DNA of 64,000 bases, taken from Pseudomonas rubra. Lineage in GTDB: Bacteria; Pseudomonadota; Gammaproteobacteria; Pseudomonadales; Pseudomonadaceae. A model generated the notes under the pieces. It made no database searches and had not been told where the DNA came from. It saw only the letters and a program-made list of their open reading frames with translations. The DNA lies in the NCBI RefSeq assembly GCF_028656935.1, contig NZ_JAMDGZ010000010.1, positions 1 through 64,000 of the forward strand, given 5' to 3'. Positions 1-8,423 of this stretch are shown piece by piece. Position numbers and translations under genes: made by a program. Each line of letters opens with the position of its first letter. Position 1 is the first letter of the stretch.

Positions 1-17
1 TCGTTAGCGGGAGGCGA

Positions 18-45
18 ATTTTACAGCGTTTCAATCCGCTGTCAA
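18..45 (-). promoter_or_regulatory. rrn-like promoter P2 (proximal)
   Basis: On the minus strand the -35 hexamer TTGACA (positions 45-40) and the -10 hexamer TAAAAT (23-18) are separated by 16 bases. The sequence after the -10 is GC-rich (TTCGCCTCCCGC), the type of discriminator found at stringently controlled rRNA and tRNA promoters. Transcription would run leftwards out of the window, probably into an rRNA operon. The RNA gene itself is not visible, so the target is inferred. Confidence 0.7.
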
Positions 46-161
46 CCACCTTTTTCACCGCTACCGACCTTTCGATCGAAGCCCCTCCAACACCATCCTG
101 AACCGCTAACTCTTTGAAACTCAAGGAGTTTTCAGTTCCGACTGCGCCGGAAGAGGTGCGA

Positions 162-189
162 ATTATAGAGAGATTAAATGGCGCGTCAA
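162..189 (-). promoter_or_regulatory. rrn-like promoter P1 (distal)
   Basis: On the minus strand TTGACG (189-184) and a perfect TATAAT (167-162) are separated by 16 bases, the same short spacer as the second promoter 144 bp downstream. The A/T-rich stretch just upstream (about 192-212) resembles an UP element. The tandem arrangement is the classical P1/P2 layout of rRNA operons. A strong stable-RNA promoter of another kind, such as a tRNA operon, cannot be excluded. Confidence 0.7.
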
Positions 190-239
190 GGGCTTACTTC
201 AATAAAACTGTCGCAACGGTCAAAAAGCCCGAAGACAAA

Positions 240-263
240 GGGGCGGGCCTAGCGGCCCGCCCC
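240..263 (-). terminator. Terminator hairpin after mmsA
   Basis: A perfect 10-bp GC-rich stem (240-249 with 254-263) has a 4-base loop and lies about 17 bp beyond the mmsA stop. On the minus strand it is followed by a short T-rich run (CTTTGTCTT). It separates mmsA from the strong stable-RNA promoters. Confidence 0.65.
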
Positions 264-280
264 TCCTTTACTTGCCTACC

Positions 281-1774
281 TTACAAACTAGGGAACGCAA
301 ACTGCGATGCTTCATGACTGGCACGTTGCGGCCAGCGCTGGGTAATGGCTTTACGGCGCGTGTAGAAACGCACGCCATCCGGGCCATAGGCATGCAGGTC
401 ACCGAACAGCGAACGCTTCCAACCGCCGAAGCTGTGATAAGCCACCGGTACCGGCAGCGGAACGTTGACGCCGACCATGCCCACTTCGATCTCGTCACAG
501 AACAGACGCGCCGCTTCACCGTCACGGGTGAAGATGCAGGTGCCGTTGCCATATTCGTGTTCGTTGATCAGGCGCATGGCCTCTTCCAGGCTGTCTACGC
601 GCACCACGCACAGTACTGGCCCGAAGATCTCTTCTTTATAGATACGCATCTGGGTCGTCACGCGATCAAACAAGGTGCCGCCGACAAAGTAGCCGTCTTC
701 GTTACCTGCAACCCGATAACCACGACCGTCGACCACCAGTTGCGCACCGGCAGCCACGCCGTCGTCGATGTAGCTAACCACCTTGTCACGGGCCGCAGCG
801 GTCACCAGTGGGCCCATGTCCAGGCCACAGGAAGTGCCGGCACCAATCTTCAGTGCCTTGATCTGCGGTTCGAGCTTGGCGATCAGCGCATCGGCCACCT
901 GGTCACCAACGCAAACGGCCACGGAGATGGCCATGCAGCGCTCGCCGCAAGAACCGTAGGCTGCGCCCATCAGTGCGCTGACAGCATTGTCCAGATCGGC
1001 ATCCGGCATCAGCACCGCATGGTTTTTCGCCCCGCCCAGTGCCTGGACGCGCTTGCCGCGTTTGGTACCTTCGGCATAGATGTATTCGGCGATAGGCGTG
1101 GAACCCACGAAACTCAGGGCCTTGACCTCAGGCGCCTCGATCAGCGCATCAACCGCTTCCTTGTCGCCGTGCACCACATTGAGCACGCCTTTGGGCAGGC
1201 CGGCCTCGTGCAGCAACTGGGCGATCAGCAGGGTCGAGCTCGGATCACGCTCCGATGGTTTGAGGATGAAGCAGTTACCGCAGGCAATGGCCAGTGGGTA
1301 CATCCACAGCGGGACCATGGCCGGGAAGTTGAACGGGGTGATCCCGGCCACCACGCCCAGCGGCTGGAAGTCGGACCAGGCATCGATGTTCGGGCCGACG
1401 TTGCGGCTGTACTCGCCCTTGAGCACTTCCGGGGCGGCGCAGGCAAACTCGACGTTCTCGATACCGCGCTTGAGTTCACCGGCGGCGTCTTCCACGGTCT
1501 TGCCGTGCTCTTCGCTGATCAGCTGGGAGATACGCGCTTCATTCTGCTCCAGCAGTTGCTTGAAGCGGAACATCACCTGGGCACGCTTGGCCGGTGGCGT
1601 GTTGCGCCAGGCCGGGAAGGCGGCCTTGGCCGAGTCGATGGCCTGCTGCACGGTTTGCTTGCTGGCCAAGACGACCTTGTGGATAGCCTGGCCGGTGGAC
1701 GGGTTGAAGACATCGGCGGTGCGCGCGTCAGCAGCGACCAGTTCGCCGTTGATCAGGTGTTGAACAGTGCTCAT
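281..1774 (-). CDS. mmsA: Methylmalonate/malonate-semialdehyde dehydrogenase (CoA-acylating)
   Basis: This cytoplasmic aldehyde-dehydrogenase-superfamily enzyme oxidises methylmalonate semialdehyde to propionyl-CoA, and malonate semialdehyde to acetyl-CoA, with NAD+ and CoA. The 497 residues match the family length. The active-site segment GSCGERCMA is present, with the likely nucleophile at Cys280, as are FNFPAMVPLWM and the EIFGPVL segment. The ATG start has a TGGAG ribosome site 6 bases upstream. It lies about 70 bp downstream of the beta-alanine transaminase on the same strand, which supplies its semialdehyde substrate. This arrangement fits catabolism of valine, beta-alanine and beta-aminoisobutyrate. 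In P. aeruginosa the equivalent gene of the beta-alanine operon is called bauC. Confidence 0.95.
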   Translation of the reverse strand: MSTVQHLINGELVAADARTADVFNPSTGQAIHKVVLASKQTVQQAIDSAKAAFPAWRNTPPAKRAQVMFRFKQLLEQNEARISQLISEEHGKTVEDAAGELKRGIENVEFACAAPEVLKGEYSRNVGPNIDAWSDFQPLGVVAGITPFNFPAMVPLWMYPLAIACGNCFILKPSERDPSSTLLIAQLLHEAGLPKGVLNVVHGDKEAVDALIEAPEVKALSFVGSTPIAEYIYAEGTKRGKRVQALGGAKNHAVLMPDADLDNAVSALMGAAYGSCGERCMAISVAVCVGDQVADALIAKLEPQIKALKIGAGTSCGLDMGPLVTAAARDKVVSYIDDGVAAGAQLVVDGRGYRVAGNEDGYFVGGTLFDRVTTQMRIYKEEIFGPVLCVVRVDSLEEAMRLINEHEYGNGTCIFTRDGEAARLFCDEIEVGMVGVNVPLPVPVAYHSFGGWKRSLFGDLHAYGPDGVRFYTRRKAITQRWPQRASHEASQFAFPSL

Positions 1775-1800
1775 GCAAAACTCCAGTAAGGGGTATGCCT

Positions 1801-1822
1801 GGGCGCGAGTTCACTCGCGCCC
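1801..1822. repeat. Intergenic hairpin between transaminase and mmsA
   Basis: A perfect 10-bp inverted repeat with a 2-base loop lies in the gap between the two genes. It lacks a T-run, so it may stabilise or process the mRNA or partly attenuate mmsA rather than terminate fully. Confidence 0.5.
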
Positions 1823-1845
1823 ACTGCTTATATAGAGAGGGACGA

Positions 1846-3192
1846 TCAATCGACCTGGTTGATGGCTTCGCCGACTGCATCGAACAGGCGGTCCAGTTCC
1901 TGCGCCTGGCTGTTGAAGGTCGGGCCGAACTGCAGGGTGTCGCCACCAAAGCGCACATAGAAGCCGGCTTTCCACAGCTTCATGGCGATCTCGTACGGGC
2001 GCACGATGGCATCGCCGTCACGGGCGGCAATCTGGATCGCACCGGCCAGGCCGTAGTTACGAATGTCGATGATGTTCTTCGCGCCCTTCACCCCGTGCAG
2101 CACTTTCTCGAAGTGCGGCGACAGTTCGGCGGCCGATTGCACCAGGCTTTCCTTCTCCAGCAGGTCCAGCGCGGCGATACCGGCGGCGCAGGCGACCGGG
2201 TGCGCCGAGTAGGTGTAGCCGTGGGGGAATTCCACCGCGTACTCCGGGGTCGGCTGGTTCATGAAGGTCTGGTAGATCTCGCTGCTGGCGATCACCGCGC
2301 CCATCGGGATGGCGCCGTTGGTGACTTGCTTGGCGATGCACATCAGGTCCGGGGTAACGCCGAAGGCATCGGCACCGAACATCGAACCCATGCGGCCAAA
2401 ACCGGTAATGACTTCGTCGAAGATCAGCAGGATGTTGTGCTGATCGCAGATTTCGCGCAGGCGTTTCAGGTAGCCCTTCGGTGGCGGCAGCACGCCGGCG
2501 GAGCCTGCCAACGGCTCGACGATCAGTGCGGCGATGTTCGAGGCATCGTGCAGCTCGATCAACTTGAGCATTTCATCGGCGAGGGCAATACCGCCCTCTT
2601 CCGGCATGCCCTTGGTGAAGGCGTTGCCCGGCAGCAAAGTGTGCGGAATGTGATCGACATCGAGCAACTGGCCGAACAGCTTGCGGTTGCCGTTGACGCC
2701 GCCCAGGCTGGTGCCGGCGATGTTCACCCCGTGATAGCCACGGGCACGGCCGATCAGCTTGGTTTTGGTGGCCTGGCCTTTCAGGCGCCAGTAGGCACGG
2801 ACCATCTTCACCGCGGTGTCCGCGCACTCGGAACCAGAGTTGGTATAGAAGACGTGGTTGAGGTTGCCCGGGGTCAGGTCGGTGATCTTCTCGGCCAACT
2901 GGAATGACAGCGGGTGGCCGAACTGGAAGGCAGGCGAGTAATCGAGCACGCCCAGTTGGCGCGATACCGCTTCCTGAATCTGCTTGCGGGTGTGACCGGC
3001 GCCGCAGGTCCACAGGCCGGACAGCGCGTCATAGATCTTGCGACCCTTGTCGTCGGTCAGGTAGCTGCCTTCGGCGGCGACGATCAGCCGAGGATCGCGC
3101 TGAAAATTGCGGTTGGCGGTATAGGGCATCCAGTGGGCGTCCAGCTTGAGCTGGCTAGCCAGACCGACAGGAGCGTTTTCAGGCAAATTCAT
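1846..3192 (-). CDS. bauA: Beta-alanine:pyruvate transaminase (omega-amino acid transaminase)
   Basis: This PLP-dependent class III aminotransferase transfers the amino group of beta-alanine or other omega-amino acids to pyruvate, giving malonate semialdehyde and alanine. The 448 residues starting MNLPENAP equal the usual length of the Pseudomonas enzyme. The Schiff-base lysine lies in CIAKQVTNGAIPMGAV (Lys288) and the PLP-binding Asp in LLIFDEVITGFGRMG. I chose the ATG at 3192 over an upstream start at 3228 because it has a GAGGA site at normal spacing. mmsA lies directly downstream. The gene name follows P. aeruginosa bauA; other names are in use. Confidence 0.92.
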   Translation of the reverse strand: MNLPENAPVGLASQLKLDAHWMPYTANRNFQRDPRLIVAAEGSYLTDDKGRKIYDALSGLWTCGAGHTRKQIQEAVSRQLGVLDYSPAFQFGHPLSFQLAEKITDLTPGNLNHVFYTNSGSECADTAVKMVRAYWRLKGQATKTKLIGRARGYHGVNIAGTSLGGVNGNRKLFGQLLDVDHIPHTLLPGNAFTKGMPEEGGIALADEMLKLIELHDASNIAALIVEPLAGSAGVLPPPKGYLKRLREICDQHNILLIFDEVITGFGRMGSMFGADAFGVTPDLMCIAKQVTNGAIPMGAVIASSEIYQTFMNQPTPEYAVEFPHGYTYSAHPVACAAGIAALDLLEKESLVQSAAELSPHFEKVLHGVKGAKNIIDIRNYGLAGAIQIAARDGDAIVRPYEIAMKLWKAGFYVRFGGDTLQFGPTFNSQAQELDRLFDAVGEAINQVD

Positions 3193-3650
3193 CGGGCAAG
3201 TCCTCGCAGGGCAATTAGGCAGCGACAAGTGTTGATAGCGCTAACTTGGCATGGACGTAAGGTTTGGAAAATCTGGAATTTATAATCCTTAGTTTGCCCT
3301 CTGTTAAACATTTGACTTCTGGCGTCACCTTGGTTGCGGCTCGATTGCGAGAGATCAAATATCTTGCCGTCAATCAATGAGTTGCGAAAATCCCCCCTAC
3401 ATTAATGTGGCTTTACCTACAGTCACGATAGATGAGTCTCACCCTGTCTAACGTCAAACCCCTCTAGCCCAAAGCCATCACACCTCCCAATACTTCCTAC
3501 AGACCTACAGCGCTCGCGTACAGATAACCTTCGAGAATCCCACTCCAAGAGCGCAAGAGCGCGCAAGTCGGCCTGACACCGTACCTACATGCGCACCATG
3601 GGCGGCCTTGTGCATCTGTCGCGCCAAGACAATCACGATAAGGAAATCCT
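3193..3650. promoter_or_regulatory. Divergent intergenic region, transaminase / ATP-grasp gene
   Basis: This 458-bp non-coding stretch is visibly richer in A/T than its surroundings (for example 3270-3420). It must hold the promoter of the transaminase-mmsA operon (minus strand) and that of the ATP-grasp operon (plus strand). An AAGGA ribosome site at its right edge serves the TTG start at 3651. I see no convincing ORF, RNA gene or terminator in it. Confidence 0.5.
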
Positions 3651-4877
3651 TTGAACCCTGTAATCCTGTTCTGCCCCGTGAAAATCCTCCTGCAGCATTC
3701 TGAACAAGAATGGTTGAACGTACTGGGCAACCATTCGCTGATTTACAGCGACATAGCCGGCAAAACTGCGCTTCACCAGCAGTTCCCCACCCTGATCGAA
3801 TCTTTCAGGCTTTACCCCGATTTCAATGAGTCGGCTCTGGTTGAAATCGATGCCCTGGCGGCGGCCAGAGCACTGGGCACCCACACGGTCATTGCACTGG
3901 CTGAAGTCGACCTGCTGCGGGTGGCGCGGATCAAGGATCGTCTCAATGGCTTGCGCACGCGCCATGAGGCCATGACGCTGCTGTACCGTGACAAATTCCT
4001 CATGAAGCAGAAGCTCGCAGCGCACGGCATTCGCATCAACCCCATGGCCGTAGTCGGCTCGGCCTGCGAAATCAACGACTTCATCGAGCGGTACGGTTAC
4101 CCGGTGGTAGTCAAACCTCGTGATGGTCGAGGTTCGGGGGGCGTTCGTGTGTTACGCGATATCTACAACTTGCGCGACTACCTGCAGCAGCAGGACGGCA
4201 CAACACTGCATAACCTGATGGTCGAAAAGTACCTCGATGCGCCGTTGCTGAACGTCAATGGCCTCTACATCGATGGTAACCCGGTGATTATTTCCCCGGT
4301 ACGTTCGACGGTCACCTGCCTGGACTTCCTTGACGGGCAAAGTCTCGGTTTCCAGATGCTGGCTCAAAGCAATCCGCTGCATGCTCAAAGCGTGAAGTTG
4401 ACCCGTCGCATCATCGAGCAGGCATTGCCAAACCTGGGCAACCTGCTGTTCCACCTTGAAGTGTTTCTCGACGGCGACGACCTCATCGTCTGTGAAATCG
4501 CCTGTCGCCTGGGAGGCTGTAGCGTCAATCAGGAATTGACCCTGGCTTATGGGCTGAATCCGCGCCTGACCCTGATCGATGCCGAGCGTGGCGGCAAATC
4601 GGCTTCGTTGAAATCACTGCTCCCTCAACGCCACTTGCTGGGCCAACTGAATGTCCCTCCGCGCACTGGCAAGCTGATTGACTTCCCGACATCTATTGAC
4701 TTGCCCTTCATTCGCTATTGCTCCGTCACGGCCCAAAAGGGCGCGGATTACTCCGGAATGAGAATGACCAATGGCGAAATCGTCTCGGCGATTGTCGAGG
4801 GCAACAGTGAGAAAGAAGTCAGCGACCATCTCATGCAACTCGACAGTTGGGTCAGGGATACCTTCATCTGGTCATAA
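3651..4877 (+). CDS. ATP-grasp domain ligase of unknown substrate
   Basis: The 408-residue protein has the ATP-grasp fold: DKFLMKQKLAAHGI (about 112-125, start of the ATP-binding lid), YPVVVKPRDGRGSGGVRVL (about 149-167, the glycine-rich loop with its Lys) and the metal-binding segment FHLEVFLDGDDLIVCEIACRLGGC (about 267-290). Enzymes with the EIACRLGG signature commonly join a carboxylate to an amine, as in dipeptide synthases such as L-amino-acid ligases; the substrate here is unknown. The start is a TTG with an AAGGA site 5-6 bases upstream, and no ATG lies near the N-terminus. The gene begins a plus-strand trio with an FAD enzyme and a permease and has lower GC than the flanking genes, suggesting a small acquired biosynthetic unit. 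Confidence 0.8.
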   Translation: MNPVILFCPVKILLQHSEQEWLNVLGNHSLIYSDIAGKTALHQQFPTLIESFRLYPDFNESALVEIDALAAARALGTHTVIALAEVDLLRVARIKDRLNGLRTRHEAMTLLYRDKFLMKQKLAAHGIRINPMAVVGSACEINDFIERYGYPVVVKPRDGRGSGGVRVLRDIYNLRDYLQQQDGTTLHNLMVEKYLDAPLLNVNGLYIDGNPVIISPVRSTVTCLDFLDGQSLGFQMLAQSNPLHAQSVKLTRRIIEQALPNLGNLLFHLEVFLDGDDLIVCEIACRLGGCSVNQELTLAYGLNPRLTLIDAERGGKSASLKSLLPQRHLLGQLNVPPRTGKLIDFPTSIDLPFIRYCSVTAQKGADYSGMRMTNGEIVSAIVEGNSEKEVSDHLMQLDSWVRDTFIWS

Positions 4878-5009
4878 GCCAGCATCCCTTCGTACGCCAA
4901 CTGAAGGACACCCCGACAGCCGGGCTTCGTCGCCAGCCATGACCTGGCTGGTTGACACCCTGCAACGGGCGTTATCACGCCTGGAGCAACACCACATCAA
5001 GGATTGGAT

Positions 5010-6374
5010 ATGGGCAAGGTAGCAGTCGTTGGACTGGGCTATAGCGGTGCAATCGTTCTTGAACGGCTCAAGTACCTGACACCGGCACTGAGGATCGATG
5101 TGTTCGATACAGCCGGCAGTAGCGGATCAGGTCAGGCTTACCAGCAGGATATTCTCAGCAACCTGGTCAACCGCCCCGCCAACTTGATGTACCTGCGCGA
5201 ACAGGGTGATTTCAAACGGTGGTTGCAGACTCATGGCATGGCCCAGGGCAATGGCTATCAACCTCGACCACTGTTCGGCAAGTTCCTCGAAGAGTCCGTG
5301 CAGTCGTCACTGCGCGAACACACATCGATTCAGTATTACCGTGAACACATCACCGGGATGACTGCGTCCCAAGGGCGTTATGACCTGAGCACCGTGTCGG
5401 GTGCACACCCCGGATACAAGGCTGTGGTGCTGGCAACGGGGAATGCCGAACCCACCGACTTCTATCGACTCAAGGGCGCTGCGGGATACATCAACAACCC
5501 CTACCCGACAACGCGGCTTGCCGATATTCGTTCTGACAGCATCGGCGTTCTCGGCAACCAACTCTCGGCCATCGACGTTGCCCTGACACTGCTCGATGCC
5601 GATCCTGACAATCATGTAACGATGTTGACTCGTAGCAGCAAGATTCCCAACTACAGCGAAAGCTATCAGCCAAGGGCACTAAAGGTACTCAATGAGCACA
5701 CCATCAAGCATCGCCTGCGCTGCGGTGGCTCGGCATTGAAAACGGTGCGGGCGCTGTTCGATGAAGAACTGGAGGCGCAGGGCATCGACACCACACTCGA
5801 TGACCTCATGCGCGATCACACCCAGGCTTCGCTGGCCCGTGAGGATATCTACTCGGTGTTCTCGTCAACCAACCTGATCGTACCGATGATCTGGAACCTG
5901 CTCAGCGAGCGCGAAAGGAAAGTCTTCGTAAAACGCTTTCGCGGTGCCTGGAGACAACTACGGGTGCCCATCCCCAAGGAAAACTGGGTCAAGATTCACC
6001 AGCATATGCATTCGGGACGCTTGGCCTGTCGAACCGGCCTGTCCGATATCAGTGTGAAACCAGACGGCTTTCTGGCACGCGGGCGTGAATTCAATTGCCG
6101 GTTCGCCAACATGGTCAATGCCACCGGCGCAGGCGATTCGATGCAAGGTGCGCTCTACCAGAACCTCGCTGCATCCGGTATCTGTATTGAGCATCAGTAC
6201 GGCGGCATCGCCGTACGTTATGACGATTGTCGTGTCATTAACCGCCAGGGGCCGTCTAATATCTTTGCCATTGGCGCTCCGACCACAGGTGTGTTCTATG
6301 CCGTCAGCAATATCGACGTCCTGCAAATGCAGGCTGAAACCATCTACCGAAGTCTTCGTGCATTGAGCACCTGA
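5010..6374 (+). CDS. FAD/NAD(P)-binding oxidoreductase (COG4529-like)
   Basis: The 454-residue cytoplasmic protein starts with a dinucleotide-binding motif (VGLGYSGAIVLERL). It continues with a Rossmann-type oxidoreductase of the FAD-NAD(P)-binding family: LVNRPANLMYL near residue 50, VVLATGNAEP near 138, a second nucleotide motif GVLGNQLSAIDVAL near 174, and the C-terminal ATGAGDS and NIFAIGAPTTGVFY segments. The reaction is unknown; relatives are annotated as hydroxyacylglutathione-like or N-hydroxylating oxidoreductases without firm proof. I chose the ATG at 5010, which has AAGGA 6 bases upstream, over the TTG two codons earlier. It lies 132 bp after the ATP-grasp gene and 4 bp before the permease gene, so the last two are almost certainly co-transcribed. 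Confidence 0.75.
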   Translation: MGKVAVVGLGYSGAIVLERLKYLTPALRIDVFDTAGSSGSGQAYQQDILSNLVNRPANLMYLREQGDFKRWLQTHGMAQGNGYQPRPLFGKFLEESVQSSLREHTSIQYYREHITGMTASQGRYDLSTVSGAHPGYKAVVLATGNAEPTDFYRLKGAAGYINNPYPTTRLADIRSDSIGVLGNQLSAIDVALTLLDADPDNHVTMLTRSSKIPNYSESYQPRALKVLNEHTIKHRLRCGGSALKTVRALFDEELEAQGIDTTLDDLMRDHTQASLAREDIYSVFSSTNLIVPMIWNLLSERERKVFVKRFRGAWRQLRVPIPKENWVKIHQHMHSGRLACRTGLSDISVKPDGFLARGREFNCRFANMVNATGAGDSMQGALYQNLAASGICIEHQYGGIAVRYDDCRVINRQGPSNIFAIGAPTTGVFYAVSNIDVLQMQAETIYRSLRALST

Positions 6375-6378
6375 GCTT

Positions 6379-7398
6379 ATGAAAACATTCGTGTGTTTGC
6401 TGATCGCAGCCGTGACAGGTTCTGCCTTGCAGTACGCTGGCGTCCCCCATGGTCTGCTGCTGGGTTCGATAGTGGCGACGGCAATTGTCGTCAGCAAATT
6501 CAATGTCGCTCCGCAGCTTCGCCTGGGCATGGGCTACGTGCAGATCGTCCTGGGCATTGCCACCGGCCTGATGTTCGAGGCCTGGGACAACCAGACAGTC
6601 GCAACCATGCTGCCAAGTATCGGTTTGTTGCTCCTGTGCCTGGCAACGCAGATTACCGTGGCCGCCGTGTGGTTACAGAAAGCCTCGGCATGGAACCGCA
6701 AGGATTCACTGCTTGCCGTCTATCCTGGCGCCTTGGCCGCGGTATTCGATTTGCTTGAGTCTGAACGTGCCTCCAGCAAAGTAATCGTTGTTCACCTGGT
6801 GCGCCTGCTGTCGATCACACTGTTGGTGAGTCTGTGCATACCGGCAAATGCCGGAGCGCCTGTCAGCGCAAGCAGCCCATGGACCATCGTTACCGCGCTG
6901 ACCCTGCTGTCGCTGATCATGCTATGCATTGTGCTTGGCCGCTTGCTGCTGAAGTTCGGTGTTCCCGCTCCATTCATGCTGACAGCGATCATTGCCACAG
7001 GGGTCTATGTAAAGCTTGGATTGCTGCATGCCTTCCATATGCCGCAATGGAGCGTCGATGGTGCAGCACTGCTCCTTGGTGTAATGATCGGCGCCAGGTT
7101 CAGGCAGATCAGCCCGGCAGAACTGGTTCGCCACGGCCGAGCCGGGCTAATGTCCGTGGGCCTGATGCTGCTGGTCGCCGCAGCCTTTGCCGGGATCGCT
7201 GCCCGAGTGCTGAACAACGACCCACTCACCTTGTGGCTGGCCTACATGCCCGGCGCCATCGAGACAATCGCCATCGTCGCTTTCAGCGGTGGGCTGAATG
7301 TGGTTTTCGTCCTGACGCATCACTTGCTGCGGATGGTCGTGTTGCACTTCGCCCCGGCCCTGCTCGTACAGGCTCGGCGCTGGCGCGAGAATGTCTGA
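6379..7398 (+). CDS. AbrB-family integral membrane protein (putative transporter)
   Basis: The 339-residue protein is strongly hydrophobic throughout, with about nine to ten predicted membrane segments arranged as two similar halves. Each half contains the glycine-rich pattern of the COG3180 AbrB/ammonia-monooxygenase-like family, for example GLLLGSIVA early and ALLLGVMIGARF later, plus an AYMPGAIET segment near residue 285. These proteins are often mislabelled as regulators or monooxygenases but are inner-membrane permeases of unknown cargo. It starts 4 bp after the FAD enzyme, so export or import of the product or substrate of that enzyme pair is a reasonable inference. Confidence 0.75.
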   Translation: MKTFVCLLIAAVTGSALQYAGVPHGLLLGSIVATAIVVSKFNVAPQLRLGMGYVQIVLGIATGLMFEAWDNQTVATMLPSIGLLLLCLATQITVAAVWLQKASAWNRKDSLLAVYPGALAAVFDLLESERASSKVIVVHLVRLLSITLLVSLCIPANAGAPVSASSPWTIVTALTLLSLIMLCIVLGRLLLKFGVPAPFMLTAIIATGVYVKLGLLHAFHMPQWSVDGAALLLGVMIGARFRQISPAELVRHGRAGLMSVGLMLLVAAAFAGIAARVLNNDPLTLWLAYMPGAIETIAIVAFSGGLNVVFVLTHHLLRMVVLHFAPALLVQARRWRENV

Positions 7399-7446
7399 TC
7401 AGCGTATGTTGTGTGACTTTCATGTCCCTGAATGCAAAGGCACTGC

Positions 7447-8361
7447 GTGAAACGTCCACAAACCCTGGCCCAGGTCAGCGATTTCGATATCCGCCTGCTG
7501 AAGATCTACCGTAGCGTGGTGGAGTGCGGTGGCTTTTCTGCCGCCGAGAACGTGCTGGGTATCGGCCGCTCGGCCATCAGCCAGCAGATGAGCGACCTTG
7601 AGCAGCGCCTGGGCTTGCGCCTGTGTCAGCGGGGGCGTGCCGGTTTTTCGCTGACCGAGGAAGGCCGCGAGGTGTATCAGTCGGCGTTGCAACTGCTCAG
7701 CGCCCTTGAAAGCTTTCGCACCGAGGTCAACGGCCTGCACCTGCATTTGCGCGGCGAACTGAACATCGGCCTGACCGACAACCTGGTGACCTTGCCGCAC
7801 ATGCGCATTACCCACGCCCTGGCCCAGCTCAAGGACCGTGGCCCGGACGTGCGTATCCAGATCCGCATGATCGCTCCCAGCCAGGTCGAACAGGGCGTGC
7901 TTGATGGCAGTCTGCATGTCGGCGTGGTACCGCAGACCAGCCCGTTGTCGGGGCTTGAATACCAACCGCTGTACAGCGAGCGCTCGCTGCTCTACTGCGC
8001 GGTCGGCCATCCGCTGTTCTATGCCGATGACCGGCAACTGGAGGACAAGCGTCTCAACAGCCAGGATGCCATTGCTCCGACGTTCCGTCTGCCTTCCGAT
8101 GTCCAGGCCCATTACCAGGCACTGAACTGCACCGCCAGCGCCTCGGACCGCGAAGGCATGGCCTTTCTGATTCTGACCGGACGCTATATTGGCTACCTGC
8201 CGGACCACTATGCGAGCTTCTGGGTGCAACAAGGCCGGCTGCGTGCACTCAAGCCCGTCGAACGCTTCTACGACCTGAGCCTGTGCTGGGTAACGCGCAA
8301 AGGCCGGCGCCCGCACCTGGTGCTGGAAAGCTTCCTCGAAAACCTGGCGGCTACTCGCTGA
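7447..8361 (+). CDS. LysR-family transcriptional regulator, probably of beta-alanine utilisation
   Basis: The protein has an N-terminal winged helix-turn-helix (FDIRLLKIYRSVVECGGFSAAENVLGIG and RSAISQQMSDLEQRLG, about residues 12-60) and a LysR substrate-binding domain. I chose the GTG at 7447 because AAAGG lies 6 bases upstream; the ATG at 7432 has no site. That gives 304 residues. In related pseudomonads a LysR gene of this type sits directly beside the beta-alanine transaminase operon (BauR-like, recalled knowledge). Here it is separated from it by the ATP-grasp trio, so control of either group is possible. Confidence 0.85.
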   Translation: MKRPQTLAQVSDFDIRLLKIYRSVVECGGFSAAENVLGIGRSAISQQMSDLEQRLGLRLCQRGRAGFSLTEEGREVYQSALQLLSALESFRTEVNGLHLHLRGELNIGLTDNLVTLPHMRITHALAQLKDRGPDVRIQIRMIAPSQVEQGVLDGSLHVGVVPQTSPLSGLEYQPLYSERSLLYCAVGHPLFYADDRQLEDKRLNSQDAIAPTFRLPSDVQAHYQALNCTASASDREGMAFLILTGRYIGYLPDHYASFWVQQGRLRALKPVERFYDLSLCWVTRKGRRPHLVLESFLENLAATR

Positions 8362-8423
8362 GGGCTAATGCTGGTAGGTTAGCCAGTCATAAGAGATACC
8401 CATTGCCTTGTCTGGAACCGTTC

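Noticed and set aside
3275..3288. Imperfect palindrome GGAATTTATAATCC as a LysR operator
   Set aside because: Only the outer three bases and scattered inner positions match; A/T-rich sequence makes such a pattern likely by chance.
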